Shown piece by piece: positions 8,152 to 16,550 of a stretch of DNA of 47,245 nucleotides. The DNA comes from Desulfovibrio sp. (GTDB taxonomy: Bacteria > Desulfobacterota > Desulfovibrionia > Desulfovibrionales > Desulfovibrionaceae). The stretch is taken from positions 1 through 47,245 of the forward strand of contig JAILPJ010000044.1 of NCBI GenBank assembly GCA_024699605.1, in the 5' to 3' direction. The position numbers were made by a program, and so were the translations under genes. The number at the start of each line of letters is the position of its first letter. Position 1 is the stretch's first letter. The notes under the pieces were generated by a model. The model was not told the origin of the DNA. It made no database searches and saw only the letters and a list, made by a program, of their open reading frames with translations.

Positions 8152-8169
8152 ACATTCCTCCATGAATGT
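8152..8169 (-). promoter_or_regulatory. Shine-Dalgarno hairpin of flagellin 2, candidate CsrA site
   Basis: The stem ACAUUC/GAAUGU and the loop AUGGAG are identical to the element at 6760-6777. The Shine-Dalgarno GGAG is in the loop and at the loop-stem edge. Confidence 0.7.
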
Positions 8170-8196
8170 ACCTCTGCCCAGCGGTGCACTGTGCAC

Positions 8197-8215
8197 GTCC
8201 GCAATCCCTGCGAAC
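8197..8215 (-). promoter_or_regulatory. Upstream GGA-loop hairpin in flagellin 2 leader
   Basis: GUUCGCA and UGCGGAC pair over 7 positions (one U-G) around GGGAU. Compared with 6805-6822 the stem bases differ but the pairing and the GGA loop are kept. It is enclosed by an outer stem CAGCGGU/ACCGCUG. A further small hairpin GUGC/GCAC lies between it and the 3' outer strand. Confidence 0.6.
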
Positions 8216-8232
8216 TACCGCTGTCATTCGTC

Positions 8233-8259
8233 TTATCGGACAAGTTCAGCAGGACCTTA
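8233..8259 (-). promoter_or_regulatory. Sigma-28 (FliA) promoter of flagellin 2
   Basis: On the minus strand TAAG is followed after 15 bases by TCCGATAA, close to the TAAA-N15-GCCGATAA consensus for the flagellar sigma factor. The predicted start near 8226 gives a leader of about 75 bases that contains both GGA hairpins. Confidence 0.75.
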
Positions 8260-8443
8260 GGCTTGAGAGGAAATTTTTTCCTAGTGATAACCTATTGAAA
8301 TTACACACTTTCTTCTCTTTTTGAAAAAAAATTTTTCAACGTTCAGAAACTTTATGGGGAAAATTTTTCCGCATCCTGCCGATAGCTATGCCATGCAGTT
8401 TCGCCAAAAGCCTGCATCCAGGCGTCTTCAGCGGCTCTGGTAC

Positions 8444-8472
8444 TTGTGACTTCTTGGCCTGCATGCTATATA
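8444..8472 (+). promoter_or_regulatory. Sigma-70 promoter of fba-gap
   Basis: TTGTGA (8444-8449) and TATATA (8467-8472) are 17 bases apart. The predicted start is near 8479, about 90 bases before fba. The palindrome TCTGATCAGA (8502-8511), flanked by CCGG on both sides, lies in the 5' untranslated region and could be an operator or a hairpin. Confidence 0.65.
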
Positions 8473-8569
8473 AACAATATTCGATTTCTCCTTGTTCCGG
8501 CTCTGATCAGACCGGGCTGGGCGCGAGACGCTTTTGTTTATTCCCCATAACGCATACAGGAGTTGTGTC

Positions 8570-9496
8570 ATGCCTCTCGTAGGACCTAAAGAAATGTTTG
8601 CCAAAGCATACGCAGGTCATTATGCCATTGGTGCGTTCAATGTGAACAACATGGAGATCATTCAAGGTATTATGCAGGCGGCCTCGGAAGAGAAATCCCC
8701 CGTCATTCTGCAGGTCTCGGCCGGTGCGAGAAAATATGCCGGACAGCGCTATATCATGAAACTGGTCGAAGCCGCTCTGGCCGATGACGATCAGGTTCCT
8801 GTCTGCGTACATCTGGATCATGGACCAAGCTTTGAAATGTGCCGTGATTGCATCGATGGTGGCTTCACCTCTGTTATGATCGACGGCAGCCATTTGCCCT
8901 ATGAAGAAAATATTGCCATCACCCGTAAGGTGGTGGAATATGCTCATCCCCGCAATGTCTGGGTGGAAGCCGAACTCGGCAAATTGGCCGGTATTGAAGA
9001 GCATGTCTCTTCCAATGAACATGTCTATACTGATCCTGATCAGGCAGTAGACTTTGTGCAACGCACCGGTTGTGACTCCCTGGCCATTGCCATAGGTACA
9101 AGCCATGGCGCCTATAAATTCAAAGGTGACGCCAAGCTCGATTTTCCCAGACTGGAAACAATTACCAATAAACTCCCCAATTATCCCCTAGTTCTCCACG
9201 GAGCGAGCAGTGTTCCGCAGGAATTTGTCGAGCTCTGCAACAAATATGGAGGAGCTGTCGGTGGAGCCAAGGGTGTTCCCGAAGACATGCTGCGCAAAGC
9301 CGCTGGCCTTGGTGTCTGCAAAATCAATGTTGATACGGATATCCGACTGGCTCTGACGGCTTCCATCCGTCAATTTATGACAGAGCATCCTGAGCAGTTT
9401 GATCCGCGTTCTTATCTGTCTCCTGCCCGTGAAGCGGTGAAGAAGATGGTGCAACGCAAAATCCGCGATGTCATGGGATCTTCAGGCAAAGCCTAG
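8570..9496 (+). CDS. fba: Class II fructose-bisphosphate aldolase
   Basis: The 308-residue enzyme interconverts fructose 1,6-bisphosphate with dihydroxyacetone phosphate and glyceraldehyde 3-phosphate in the cytoplasm. It has the class II zinc site: HLDHG with catalytic D83 and zinc ligand H84, H179 in GTSHGAYKF, and H210 in VLHGASS. The length and motifs fit the Zn-dependent class II group. A longer frame begins at 8534, but the ATG at 8570 has AGGAG seven bases before it. The gene is followed after 54 bases by gap, and no terminator lies between them, so the two form an operon for the three-carbon stage of glycolysis or gluconeogenesis. Confidence 0.96.
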   Translation: MPLVGPKEMFAKAYAGHYAIGAFNVNNMEIIQGIMQAASEEKSPVILQVSAGARKYAGQRYIMKLVEAALADDDQVPVCVHLDHGPSFEMCRDCIDGGFTSVMIDGSHLPYEENIAITRKVVEYAHPRNVWVEAELGKLAGIEEHVSSNEHVYTDPDQAVDFVQRTGCDSLAIAIGTSHGAYKFKGDAKLDFPRLETITNKLPNYPLVLHGASSVPQEFVELCNKYGGAVGGAKGVPEDMLRKAAGLGVCKINVDTDIRLALTASIRQFMTEHPEQFDPRSYLSPAREAVKKMVQRKIRDVMGSSGKA

Positions 9497-9550
9497 GACG
9501 TTTACCCGAACAGCTACTAAGCCGCCAAGTGCGACGAATTGGAGGTGACG

Positions 9551-10552
9551 ATGGCCGTCAAGATTGGCATCAATGGTTTTGGACGAATCGGGCGCTATTT
9601 ATTGCGCCTTGTGGCCAAAGATCCTGATATTCAGGTAGTAGCCATCAATGCGCGGGCACAGAACGATGCTCTGGCCTATCTCTTTCGTTATGATTCCACC
9701 TACGGCGTCTATCCCGGTGAAGTGCTCTACGATGCAAACGGATTGATTGTCGATGGACGTCACATTGCCGTTACCCGCTGCGAAATGGGCAAATGGGAAT
9801 GGAAAGAACACGGTGTGGATATTGCCGTTGAAAGTACCGGCAAAAATAAGGACCGCGAAGGCCTTCAAGCGCATCTGACCTGCGGAGCCCGCAAAGTGAT
9901 CATTTCCGCACCGGGTAAAGGCGTAGATGCTACTATTGTCATGGGCGTCAACGAGGATCTCTACAATAAGGATATGAAGATTCTCTCAGCGGCTTCCTGC
10001 ACAACCAACTGCCTGGCTCCAGCGGCCAAGGTGATCAACGATAATTTCGAAATCCAGCACGGCATGATGACCACAATCCATTCCTACACCATGAGCCAAC
10101 GTATCCTGGACGGCTCTCACAAGGATTGGCGGCGTGGCAGAGCAGCTGGCGTTTCCATGGTGCCTTCAAGCACAGGAGCTGCCATTGCCGTAGGACAGGT
10201 TATCCCGGAACTGGCCGGCAAACTCACGGGTATTTCGGTTCGCGTACCCACAGTTGACTGCTCTCTTGTGGATCTGACCTGCTTGGTCAACAAGCGCTGC
10301 GACGTTGCCCAGGTCAACAAGGTTCTCAGTGAAGCAAGCCGCTCCAGCATGAAAAACAATATGGGCTTCAGTGATGAGCCGCTGGTATCCATTGACTACC
10401 GTGGCAGCATTTACGGTGGCGTTGTGGATGGCCTCTCAACCCAGGTCATTGACAATATGATGATCAAGCTGCTCATTTGGTACGACAATGAATCAGGCTT
10501 CACGAACCAGCTGCTGCGCCTGATCCGCAAGGCAGCTCAAGATCTCTGCTAA
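9551..10552 (+). CDS. gap: Glyceraldehyde-3-phosphate dehydrogenase, type I
   Basis: The 333-residue protein has the NAD(P)-binding start VKIGINGFGRIGR, the catalytic SAASCTTNC with C150 and the base H177. GGAGG five bases before the ATG at 9551 fixes the start. The coenzyme-choice position after strand 2 reads AINAR, where NAD-specific enzymes usually have an Asp (IND). B. subtilis GapB, which prefers NADP, also lacks that Asp, so dual or NADP use is possible. The conserved WYDNEWG box reads WYDNESGF. It is co-transcribed with fba and ends in a strong terminator. It could work in either direction, including gluconeogenesis from lactate or pyruvate. Confidence 0.95.
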   Translation: MAVKIGINGFGRIGRYLLRLVAKDPDIQVVAINARAQNDALAYLFRYDSTYGVYPGEVLYDANGLIVDGRHIAVTRCEMGKWEWKEHGVDIAVESTGKNKDREGLQAHLTCGARKVIISAPGKGVDATIVMGVNEDLYNKDMKILSAASCTTNCLAPAAKVINDNFEIQHGMMTTIHSYTMSQRILDGSHKDWRRGRAAGVSMVPSSTGAAIAVGQVIPELAGKLTGISVRVPTVDCSLVDLTCLVNKRCDVAQVNKVLSEASRSSMKNNMGFSDEPLVSIDYRGSIYGGVVDGLSTQVIDNMMIKLLIWYDNESGFTNQLLRLIRKAAQDLC

Positions 10553-10572
10553 CAGTCAGCCCAAAAATCACG

Positions 10573-10612
10573 AAAAGGACCGTTTGCTAAACGGTCCTTT
10601 TCTCGTTTTTTT
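10573..10612 (+). terminator. Terminator of fba-gap
   Basis: AAAAGGACCGTTT and AAACGGTCCTTTT (10573-10601) form a 13-bp stem with a GCT loop, followed by TCTCG and seven Ts. Confidence 0.92.
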
Positions 10613-10662
10613 GTCAAAAAAACCTGCTCACTTAAGATTTCGTTCAGCGCGAAAGGCAATTC

Positions 10663-12255
10663 ATGCAAGAACTCCCTGTAGGCGTCCAAGATTTTCCGAT
10701 GATCCGCAAAGACAATCTGCTCTATGTGGACAAAACTGATGAGCTTTTGGCCCTGATCAAACAAGGCCGACGCTATTTTCTTGCACGGCCACGTCGCTTT
10801 GGCAAATCCCTGACGCTATCAACGCTTGAAGCCATGTTCCGTGGGCGCAGTGAGCTCTTTGCGGGCCTGGCGGCCGAGTCTTGGGTGAAAGCACGACGGG
10901 CAGAACCCTATTCTGTACTCAAGCTGGATCTCAGCGCACTTGCCGCCTATCAATCTGCCGCAGAACTCAATACTTCACTCGTTGACTATCTCCAAAAACA
11001 AGCGCGTTTCCATGGAGTAACCGTAGCCAAGCAAGCTCAAGCCTGTGCCGTACTCTCGGATCTTCTTACAGCTCTCTCTGCCAAGTATGGTGAACTCGTT
11101 CTCTTAGTTGACGAATATGACAAACCTATTCTTGACAATGTCCAGAATGTTCAACAAGCCGAAGCCATGCGCTCGCAACTCCGCTCTTTTTATTCGATTC
11201 TCAAAAGCCATGACGCCCATCTGCGTTTTCTTTTCCTGACAGGCATCTCAAAATTTACTAAAGTCGGAGTCTTTTCCGCGCTGAATAATCTTGTTGATAT
11301 ATCCTTAATGCATAAATTTTCGCAAATTGTAGGTTATACGCAATCTGAACTTGAAAATAATTTTTCTGAATATATTAAAACTACAGCCAATCATTTAAAA
11401 TTGACAGCTTCCGAAGTTATAAATTTACTAAAAGAATACTATGACGGCTTTTCCTTTGATGGAAAAACAAAAATATATAATCCGTTCTCAATTCTTAACT
11501 ATTTTATCAGTGAAGAGACTAAAAATTTTTGGTATGACTCAGGCTCACCAACATTTATAGTAAATTGGCTAAAAGATCATAAAATTGACTCACCGGAAAA
11601 ATATCGAGGCCGTAGAGTCCCTTTCGATTTTACAGATTCACATGAAATTGAAATGGCAGAGCCAGAAAATTTCTTATTTCAAAGCGGGTACTTAACAATC
11701 AAAAACATTGAAAACGGGCAATATATTCTGGACTATCCGAACAAAGAAGTCCTGATTTCTCTGTCAAGGATGTACCTGCAGCAGCTCTACCATGTAGAAC
11801 ATTACGCGACTTTGGGAACCGCTCTTTGGCAGGCCTTGGCAAGTAAAGATTTTGCAGCACTTATCAACGAGTTCAATCAGGCGCTTGCACAAATACCGTA
11901 TGAAGATTTCTCCAGCAGAGACGAATTCTGGTACCGTTCGCTCTTGCTCATGCTCTTGCGCGGGGCTGGCCTCCAGGGAGAAGCAGAAGTGCATACGAGC
12001 CTAGGACGAAGTGACATTGTCATCCAGTTTGACAGGCTCGTCATTGTGCTTGAATTCAAGTTCGCCAAAGACTCGGCCAACGTCGCACAAAAATCTCGGC
12101 AAGGCCGCGAGCAGCTGGCTAGCAAACGCTATGCAGAACGCTATCGAGGAGGAAACCGTCAAATCAGCCAAGCCGTGGTCGTCGCCTGTGATGAAATACG
12201 AAAAGCCATTTTCTGCCCAGTCGATACAGAGACCTCGAACTCTTTTGGCCGGTAA
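10663..12255 (+). CDS. AAA-ATPase-like protein with C-terminal PD-(D/E)XK nuclease domain
   Basis: The 530-residue protein has the two-domain layout of the AAA-ATPase_like/PDDEXK_9 family. The N-terminal signature (LPVGVQDFPMIRKDNLLYVDKT) leads to a Walker A-like RRFGKS (44-49) and a Walker B LVDEYD (148-153). Near the C-terminus D451 in GRSDIVI and EFK (464-466) form a PD-(D/E)XK site. Members are frequent in anaerobes and gut bacteria, often in many diverged copies, and their function is not established. A defence or mobile-DNA role is often suspected. The gene is alone. Its middle part, about 11280-11760, is clearly more AT-rich than both ends, which suggests a mosaic origin. Confidence 0.88.
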   Translation: MQELPVGVQDFPMIRKDNLLYVDKTDELLALIKQGRRYFLARPRRFGKSLTLSTLEAMFRGRSELFAGLAAESWVKARRAEPYSVLKLDLSALAAYQSAAELNTSLVDYLQKQARFHGVTVAKQAQACAVLSDLLTALSAKYGELVLLVDEYDKPILDNVQNVQQAEAMRSQLRSFYSILKSHDAHLRFLFLTGISKFTKVGVFSALNNLVDISLMHKFSQIVGYTQSELENNFSEYIKTTANHLKLTASEVINLLKEYYDGFSFDGKTKIYNPFSILNYFISEETKNFWYDSGSPTFIVNWLKDHKIDSPEKYRGRRVPFDFTDSHEIEMAEPENFLFQSGYLTIKNIENGQYILDYPNKEVLISLSRMYLQQLYHVEHYATLGTALWQALASKDFAALINEFNQALAQIPYEDFSSRDEFWYRSLLLMLLRGAGLQGEAEVHTSLGRSDIVIQFDRLVIVLEFKFAKDSANVAQKSRQGREQLASKRYAERYRGGNRQISQAVVVACDEIRKAIFCPVDTETSNSFGR

Positions 12256-12384
12256 TCGTGGCACAGGTGAAGCCGCACCGTTACAGAAAACGTATAAAAA
12301 ATCGTTGACTCATAGATTCTCCAAAAAGAAGGCTCTATCAACGGATTCTTTATTGTAAGAACTTTTCCCTTCTCAGCCTGAGCA

Positions 12385-12975
12385 CTAGATCACAGGGAAA
12401 ACCAAGGCCTCATACCAGTACAATTCAGCCCCGGGCTTTTGCCAGCTGCCCATAGCAACTCCGGCCTTCAGGCAAAGCTGGTCCAGATATTGGCTGAGAT
12501 TCCATCCCTGTTCCACGGGTACTTGGGGCAGAAAGACACCGGTCCGTCCACCGTAACGCAAAATCAAGCCATGGGTACCGATGACAATTTTTTGAGGATC
12601 AGGACAGGGTGTTGCCGGCGATAAGACAGAAATTTCGACATGGCACTCAGCCCATTCTCTGACAGTGAGCGGCGAAAATCTGGGGTCACTAAAAGCTGCA
12701 GAATGCGCCATATGCCAGACATTACAATAGAGAGGCTCATACCCCAGGATGGAGCCAATACAACCACGTAAGCGACCGTTGATGGTCAATGTCACAAATG
12801 CGCCTTGATGCTTTTTCAGGCTTTGCTGTTCCAAATCACTAAAGTCTTGCCAATGCGGTTCAGGACAATTGCCATGCCTGCCCTCTAGAGCGCTCTCAAT
12901 GGATTCGCGGACGAGAAAGGCAAGACATTGCTTGCATTTCTCAGACAGAGAAAAGTCTTCCACAGTAACCTCCAA
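12385..12975 (-). CDS. AMMECR1 domain protein (AmmeMemoRadiSam system protein A)
   Basis: The 196-residue protein has the AMMECR1 hallmarks: GAFVTL (58-63), the invariant LRGCIG (69-74), DPRFSPL (97-103) and a conserved glycine-rich segment RYGGRTGVFLPQ. The family is widespread in archaea and anaerobic bacteria. It is often linked to a radical SAM protein and a Memo protein, whose joint reaction is not firmly known. Neither partner is in this window. The gene follows dsrD on the same strand but a strong terminator separates them, so it probably has its own transcript. Confidence 0.9.
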   Translation of the reverse strand: MEVTVEDFSLSEKCKQCLAFLVRESIESALEGRHGNCPEPHWQDFSDLEQQSLKKHQGAFVTLTINGRLRGCIGSILGYEPLYCNVWHMAHSAAFSDPRFSPLTVREWAECHVEISVLSPATPCPDPQKIVIGTHGLILRYGGRTGVFLPQVPVEQGWNLSQYLDQLCLKAGVAMGSWQKPGAELYWYEALVFPVI

Positions 12976-12983
12976 GCTTCAGA

Positions 12984-13043
12984 CAAAAAAAGACGACAAT
13001 TCTTCTCCCGCGTGGCGTTACTCAGGCGGGAGAAGCCTTGTCG
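12984..13043 (-). terminator. Terminator of dsrABD
   Basis: On the minus strand CGACAA-G-CTTCTCCCGC pairs with GCGGGAGAAG-A-TTGTCG across a loop of about 16 bases. Pairing is about 16 bp with one mismatch, and seven Ts follow after TC. It closes the sulfite reductase transcript about 40 bases after dsrD. Confidence 0.92.
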
Positions 13044-13084
13044 TTTTCAATATACTAAGGTGCAGAGGGGCTTGTAAGAAAAAA

Positions 13085-13318
13085 CTAGTCTTCTCCCTCG
13101 GCCTGTGACTGTTTGCCAGCGCCCTTCAGACCATACATGGTTGTGGAACCAGAAGACCAGAACTCCAGCTTTTCGGCATTGACCAATTTGGTCAAAATTT
13201 TCTTTACTTCGCGGGGGCCCTTGTCAGGGAAGAGCGGGAGGAAATCTTTGAAATAGAATTTGGATTTCGCTGCAGATTTTCCTTTTAGAAAATCGAGGAC
13301 AACATCTTCGTCAGCCAT
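13085..13318 (-). CDS. dsrD: DsrD, activator protein of dissimilatory sulfite reductase
   Basis: The 77-residue protein begins MADEDVVLDFLKGK and has the winged-helix fold pattern of DsrD, with KSKFYFKDFL and a final WSSGSTTMYGLKG. In sulfate reducers DsrD has been reported to stimulate DsrAB. Being in the dsrAB operon of a reducing rather than oxidising organism is typical, since sulfur oxidisers usually lack it. The gene starts 60 bases after dsrB and is the last gene before the terminator. dsrN, often next in Desulfovibrio operons, is absent here. Confidence 0.96.
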   Translation of the reverse strand: MADEDVVLDFLKGKSAAKSKFYFKDFLPLFPDKGPREVKKILTKLVNAEKLEFWSSGSTTMYGLKGAGKQSQAEGED

Positions 13319-13378
13319 TGTCTACTCCTTCTTGTAGTATATCGGCGGCGTATTGCTACGCCGCCGATGGTAAACAAC

Positions 13379-14524
13379 TTAGAACTTGAACTGAGTGCTT
13401 TGGCGCCAAGTATTGTAGCTGGCTTCACGGAAGTCATCAATCAGATGATGTGTGAATTCCAGACCAGTCAACTTGAAGAAAGACTCCCAGCCAATACGTT
13501 CGCACCAGTCGCCCAGGCGCTCGTACTTATTGGCGTTGGCCGCATAGACTTCCACAATGTGTTTGACCGTCTTGGTCAAGGTCTCCCAGCGGGGAGGCTC
13601 GTTGGGAATGTAGCTGACCACAACCTTGGAGAACTTGGGCATGGAAATACGGTTGGAAACCTTACCACCGACCATGATGGCAATACCGTCGCCTTCGGAG
13701 TCAGCGATGGGCATAGCCTGGCACATGGTGTAGCAGTTACCGCAGTACATGCAGCGGTCCTGTTTAATGGCCACAGAGTTGACCTTTTCACCATTCAGCT
13801 CGACCTTGGTCGGACGCACGGCTGCGGTGGGGCAGGCGGCAACGGCCAGAGGAATTTCGCAGAGCTGGTCAGCCCACTGATGGTCGATCATCGGGGGTTT
13901 GCGGTGAATACCCACAAGGCCGATGTCGGAGCAGTGCACGGCACCACACATATTGATGCAGCAAGCAAGCGAAACACGCACGGGGGCGGGCAAACGCATG
14001 TTGGTGAATTCATCAAACAGGGTGTCCATGACGCATTTCACGGGACCTGAGGAGTCGGTGGCAGGGGTGTGGCAGTGCAGCCAGCCCTGGGTGTGGATCA
14101 TATTGCTGACACCAGCACCGGTACCACCAATGGGGAACTTGTAGGATCCGCCGGCAAATTTGCGGGTCTTCAGATCCTCACAGAGTTTCTCCATGGAGGC
14201 TTCGTCATCACACAAAAATTCAATGTTACTACGGGTTGTCCAACGGACATGACCGCCGCAGTACTTGTCAGCGATGTCGCAGACCTCACGCACATGGGTG
14301 ATGGTCATGGTACGGGCGCCGCCTACGCGGACCGTGTAGATCTTGTCTCCGCTTTCGGCCACGTGCACGAGCACGCCAGGACGCAGAATCTCATGATAGA
14401 CCCATTTGCCGAAGTTCTTTTTGATGACTTCGGGCAGGAATTCGTCGTACTTACGGGGGCCAATATCAGAGATACGGCCTTCCATGGGTTTTTGCGGGTT
14501 GTACCCGGTAGAAATAAAAGCCAT
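13379..14524 (-). CDS. dsrB: Dissimilatory sulfite reductase subunit beta
   Basis: The 381 residues match the length of the Desulfovibrio beta subunit. With DsrA it forms the alpha2beta2 siroheme enzyme that reduces sulfite, passing sulfur to DsrC. The siroheme-side [4Fe-4S] ligands are all visible: C151, then C188, C189 and C193 in ACCINMC. The inserted ferredoxin domain has [13 protein letters not shown] with C258, C261, C264 and C268, plus C231. The start lies 18 bases after the dsrA stop, so translation is probably coupled. The two subunits share the same fold from an old duplication. Confidence 0.99.
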   Translation of the reverse strand: MAFISTGYNPQKPMEGRISDIGPRKYDEFLPEVIKKNFGKWVYHEILRPGVLVHVAESGDKIYTVRVGGARTMTITHVREVCDIADKYCGGHVRWTTRSNIEFLCDDEASMEKLCEDLKTRKFAGGSYKFPIGGTGAGVSNMIHTQGWLHCHTPATDSSGPVKCVMDTLFDEFTNMRLPAPVRVSLACCINMCGAVHCSDIGLVGIHRKPPMIDHQWADQLCEIPLAVAACPTAAVRPTKVELNGEKVNSVAIKQDRCMYCGNCYTMCQAMPIADSEGDGIAIMVGGKVSNRISMPKFSKVVVSYIPNEPPRWETLTKTVKHIVEVYAANANKYERLGDWCERIGWESFFKLTGLEFTHHLIDDFREASYNTWRQSTQFKF

Positions 14525-14542
14525 GACTTTGCCTCCCTTGTC

Positions 14543-15856
14543 CTAGCGTTGATGGCGTTTGCGGAATTCGGCGATATCGCGGGTCCAACCACCGGGCACT
14601 TCGTCTTCCTTGAAGAAGATGAAGGGGTTGGCACGAGGTGCCCGCACCTGTTGCGGCTGAGCGGGAACTTCGGTCACCTCAAGGAGGGTCTGGAAGGAGA
14701 GACGTTTCATGGTTTCACCGACGCGTTCGCGGTTCTTACCTTCTTCCATCCACCAATCCCAGATCTTTTCGATAACGTCCTTGATTTCATCATAGGGAGG
14801 TTTGACCTCAATAAAGGGAATCAAGAGCGAACCCATCTGAGCGCCTTCCACGACGGGAGCCTTGGCGCCCACGAGGATGCTTGCGCCGCGCTCGTCTCCA
14901 ATGTGCAGGGCACGCGGCATGGTGTTGATGCAGTGCATGCAGCGCACACAGTCAGCGGTCTTAATGGACAGCTTGCTGCCGTCCCAGTTCATGCAGTGGG
15001 TGGGGCAGCGATCAACGACTTCTTTCTGAATGTCGAATTTACCCCAGTCACGGCCAGCGTGGGCACCGGCATTGGGTTTAAATTCGCCGGCCACATAGGC
15101 TTTGACCTTTTCCTGGTCAATCTTGATGTCATCTTTCCAGGTACCGATGACGGCGAAGTCGGAACGGGCCATGGCACACACACAGCCATTGGGGCAGCCA
15201 TCGAATTTGAACTTAAACTTGTAGGGGAAGGCAGGACGGTGCAGTTCGTCCTGATAGTCTTGGGTGAGCTGATAACAGATGTCCTGCGTGTTATAGCAGG
15301 CGAACTCACATCGAGACTGTCCAAGACAGGCAGCGGGAGTACGCAGGTTGGAACCGGAACCACCAAGGTCGTTGTTCATCTTGTGGGTCAGTTCCCAGAA
15401 AATTTCTTCCAGCTGAGGAGTCTGGGTGCCAAGGAAGACAATGTCGCCCGTGGAACCATGCATGTTCAAGATACCTGAACCACGCAGATCCCAGATGTCG
15501 CAAAGCTGACGGAGAAAATCGGTGGTGTAGTATTTGCCGGCAGGCTGGTTGACACGAATGGTGTGGAAGTGGGCAACACCAGGGAATTCCTCAGGACGGT
15601 CGCAATACCGTCCGATCACGCCGCCACCATAACCGAAGACACCGACGATACCGCCGTGTTTCCAGTGGGTTTCTTTGTCGCGATAGGACAGTTCCACAAT
15701 GCCCAGAAGATCTTCAGGAGCATCAACGGGGATCTGATAGTCAAGACCTTTGGGGTTCTTGGCCCGGGCCGCTGCTTCCTGTTTGATGTCGGACACAAAG
15801 CTCGGCCAAGGGCCGCTTTCAAGCTGGTCCAACAATGGGGTTTGAAATTTCGCCAT
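14543..15856 (-). CDS. dsrA: Dissimilatory sulfite reductase subunit alpha
   Basis: The product has 437 residues, starting MAKFQTPLLDQLESGPWPS. An ATG six bases earlier is only one base from the GGAGG, so the second ATG (seven-base spacing) is chosen. The siroheme [4Fe-4S] ligands are C177, C183, C221 and C225. The ferredoxin domain uses C284, C288, C303, C306 and C309 (ECVRCMHC-like). The sequence right after C225 is VCAMARSD, which adds an extra cysteine at 227, where as I remember it the D. vulgaris protein has alanine. The subunit catalyses the six-electron sulfite reduction at the end of sulfate respiration. It heads the dsrABD operon. A promoter candidate is at 15939-15966. Confidence 0.99.
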   Translation of the reverse strand: MAKFQTPLLDQLESGPWPSFVSDIKQEAAARAKNPKGLDYQIPVDAPEDLLGIVELSYRDKETHWKHGGIVGVFGYGGGVIGRYCDRPEEFPGVAHFHTIRVNQPAGKYYTTDFLRQLCDIWDLRGSGILNMHGSTGDIVFLGTQTPQLEEIFWELTHKMNNDLGGSGSNLRTPAACLGQSRCEFACYNTQDICYQLTQDYQDELHRPAFPYKFKFKFDGCPNGCVCAMARSDFAVIGTWKDDIKIDQEKVKAYVAGEFKPNAGAHAGRDWGKFDIQKEVVDRCPTHCMNWDGSKLSIKTADCVRCMHCINTMPRALHIGDERGASILVGAKAPVVEGAQMGSLLIPFIEVKPPYDEIKDVIEKIWDWWMEEGKNRERVGETMKRLSFQTLLEVTEVPAQPQQVRAPRANPFIFFKEDEVPGGWTRDIAEFRKRHQR

Positions 15857-16280
15857 TGCCATACCTCCACTGTAATTAGTTATTCACGCCACCGTGAACT
15901 CGACTGTCTGCCGTCCAGCCCTTAGTTTTTCTGCACCAACTATACTGGATTGGGATTTTCGGCAAAAATTATGATCTTGTTTTCTCTTAAACCATAACCA
16001 TTTTTTTGGCAAGCGTGCCAGCTTTTTCACGCCAGGTTTTTACTCAGGCTAATATTCTCTAGCATTTGTCCATACCTTTTTCATGATTCAAGAGATACGT
16101 GTGCTGTGACAGAAAAAACAAAAATGAAAATGGATTTCATAAAAACAAACATCGTCTTGCTCTTCTCAAGACTATGATCCGTGACAAAGAGCAAAAAACT
16201 GTGTATCACCAAGACACTGTTTGCTGACCGGGCAAAGCCCGCAAATCATGACGGAGGCCGTGCCAAGCACGGAAACAGCT
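15857..16280. other. Intergenic region between dsrA and the plus-strand gene at 16281
   Basis: This divergent region of about 420 bases holds the dsrA promoter candidate (15939-15966). It also has an inverted repeat TGGCA-AGCG-TGCCA (16007-16020) followed by Ts on the plus strand. The stretch 16080-16200 is AT-rich and presumably holds the promoter for the plus-strand pair. I looked for Rex-like TTGTGA/TCACAA palindromes and saw none. Confidence 0.45.
15939..15966 (-). promoter_or_regulatory. Candidate promoter of dsrABD
   Basis: On the minus strand TTTGCC (15961-15966) and TATAGT (15939-15944) are 16 bases apart. The start would be near 15932, giving a leader of about 75 bases. The -10 box is good and the -35 box is weak. 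Confidence 0.5.
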
Positions 16281-16544
16281 ATGCAAGACGATCTTGGTCT
16301 TTATTATTATCCTGACCCCACCAATCACAGCACCCGCGTCTATGTGCGCCGCGCTGAGAACGGCGAAATCGAATTCCGTCTCTGGCAGGAGGGAACGCCT
16401 GAGGTCTGGGAAAAACATCCTTGGCTGCCCCATGATGTGCTGAAGGCCGCCGATGCGCTCTATCAAAAAGAGCGAAATGAAAACGCCAGGCAAATCCGTC
16501 TCTATGACCTGAACGTGGCTCGAGCCCTTTTGCCAAAGGATTAA
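16281..16544 (+). CDS. Conserved hypothetical protein
   Basis: The 87-residue product starts MQDDLGLYYYPDPTNHSTRVYVRR and is rich in aromatic residues (YYY, FRLW, HPWL). I do not recognise a named domain. A weak GGA lies seven bases before the ATG at 16281. An ATG at 16248 and a TTG at 16221 are possible alternatives in the same frame. It is divergent from dsrA and ends seven bases before the rlpA frame, so the two are probably one transcript. It appears cytoplasmic, without a signal peptide or membrane segment. Confidence 0.7.
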   Translation: MQDDLGLYYYPDPTNHSTRVYVRRAENGEIEFRLWQEGTPEVWEKHPWLPHDVLKAADALYQKERNENARQIRLYDLNVARALLPKD

Positions 16545-16550
16545 ACGCCG

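Noticed and set aside
8216..8400. Sigma-54 site before flagellin 2
   Set aside because: A TTGGC and a TGC occur there but the GG-to-GC spacing is 7, not 10.
14069..15478. A 469-codon open frame on the plus strand through dsrA/dsrB
   Set aside because: It is antisense to the well-conserved sulfite reductase genes, has no family motif, and arises from the codon pattern of the opposite strand.
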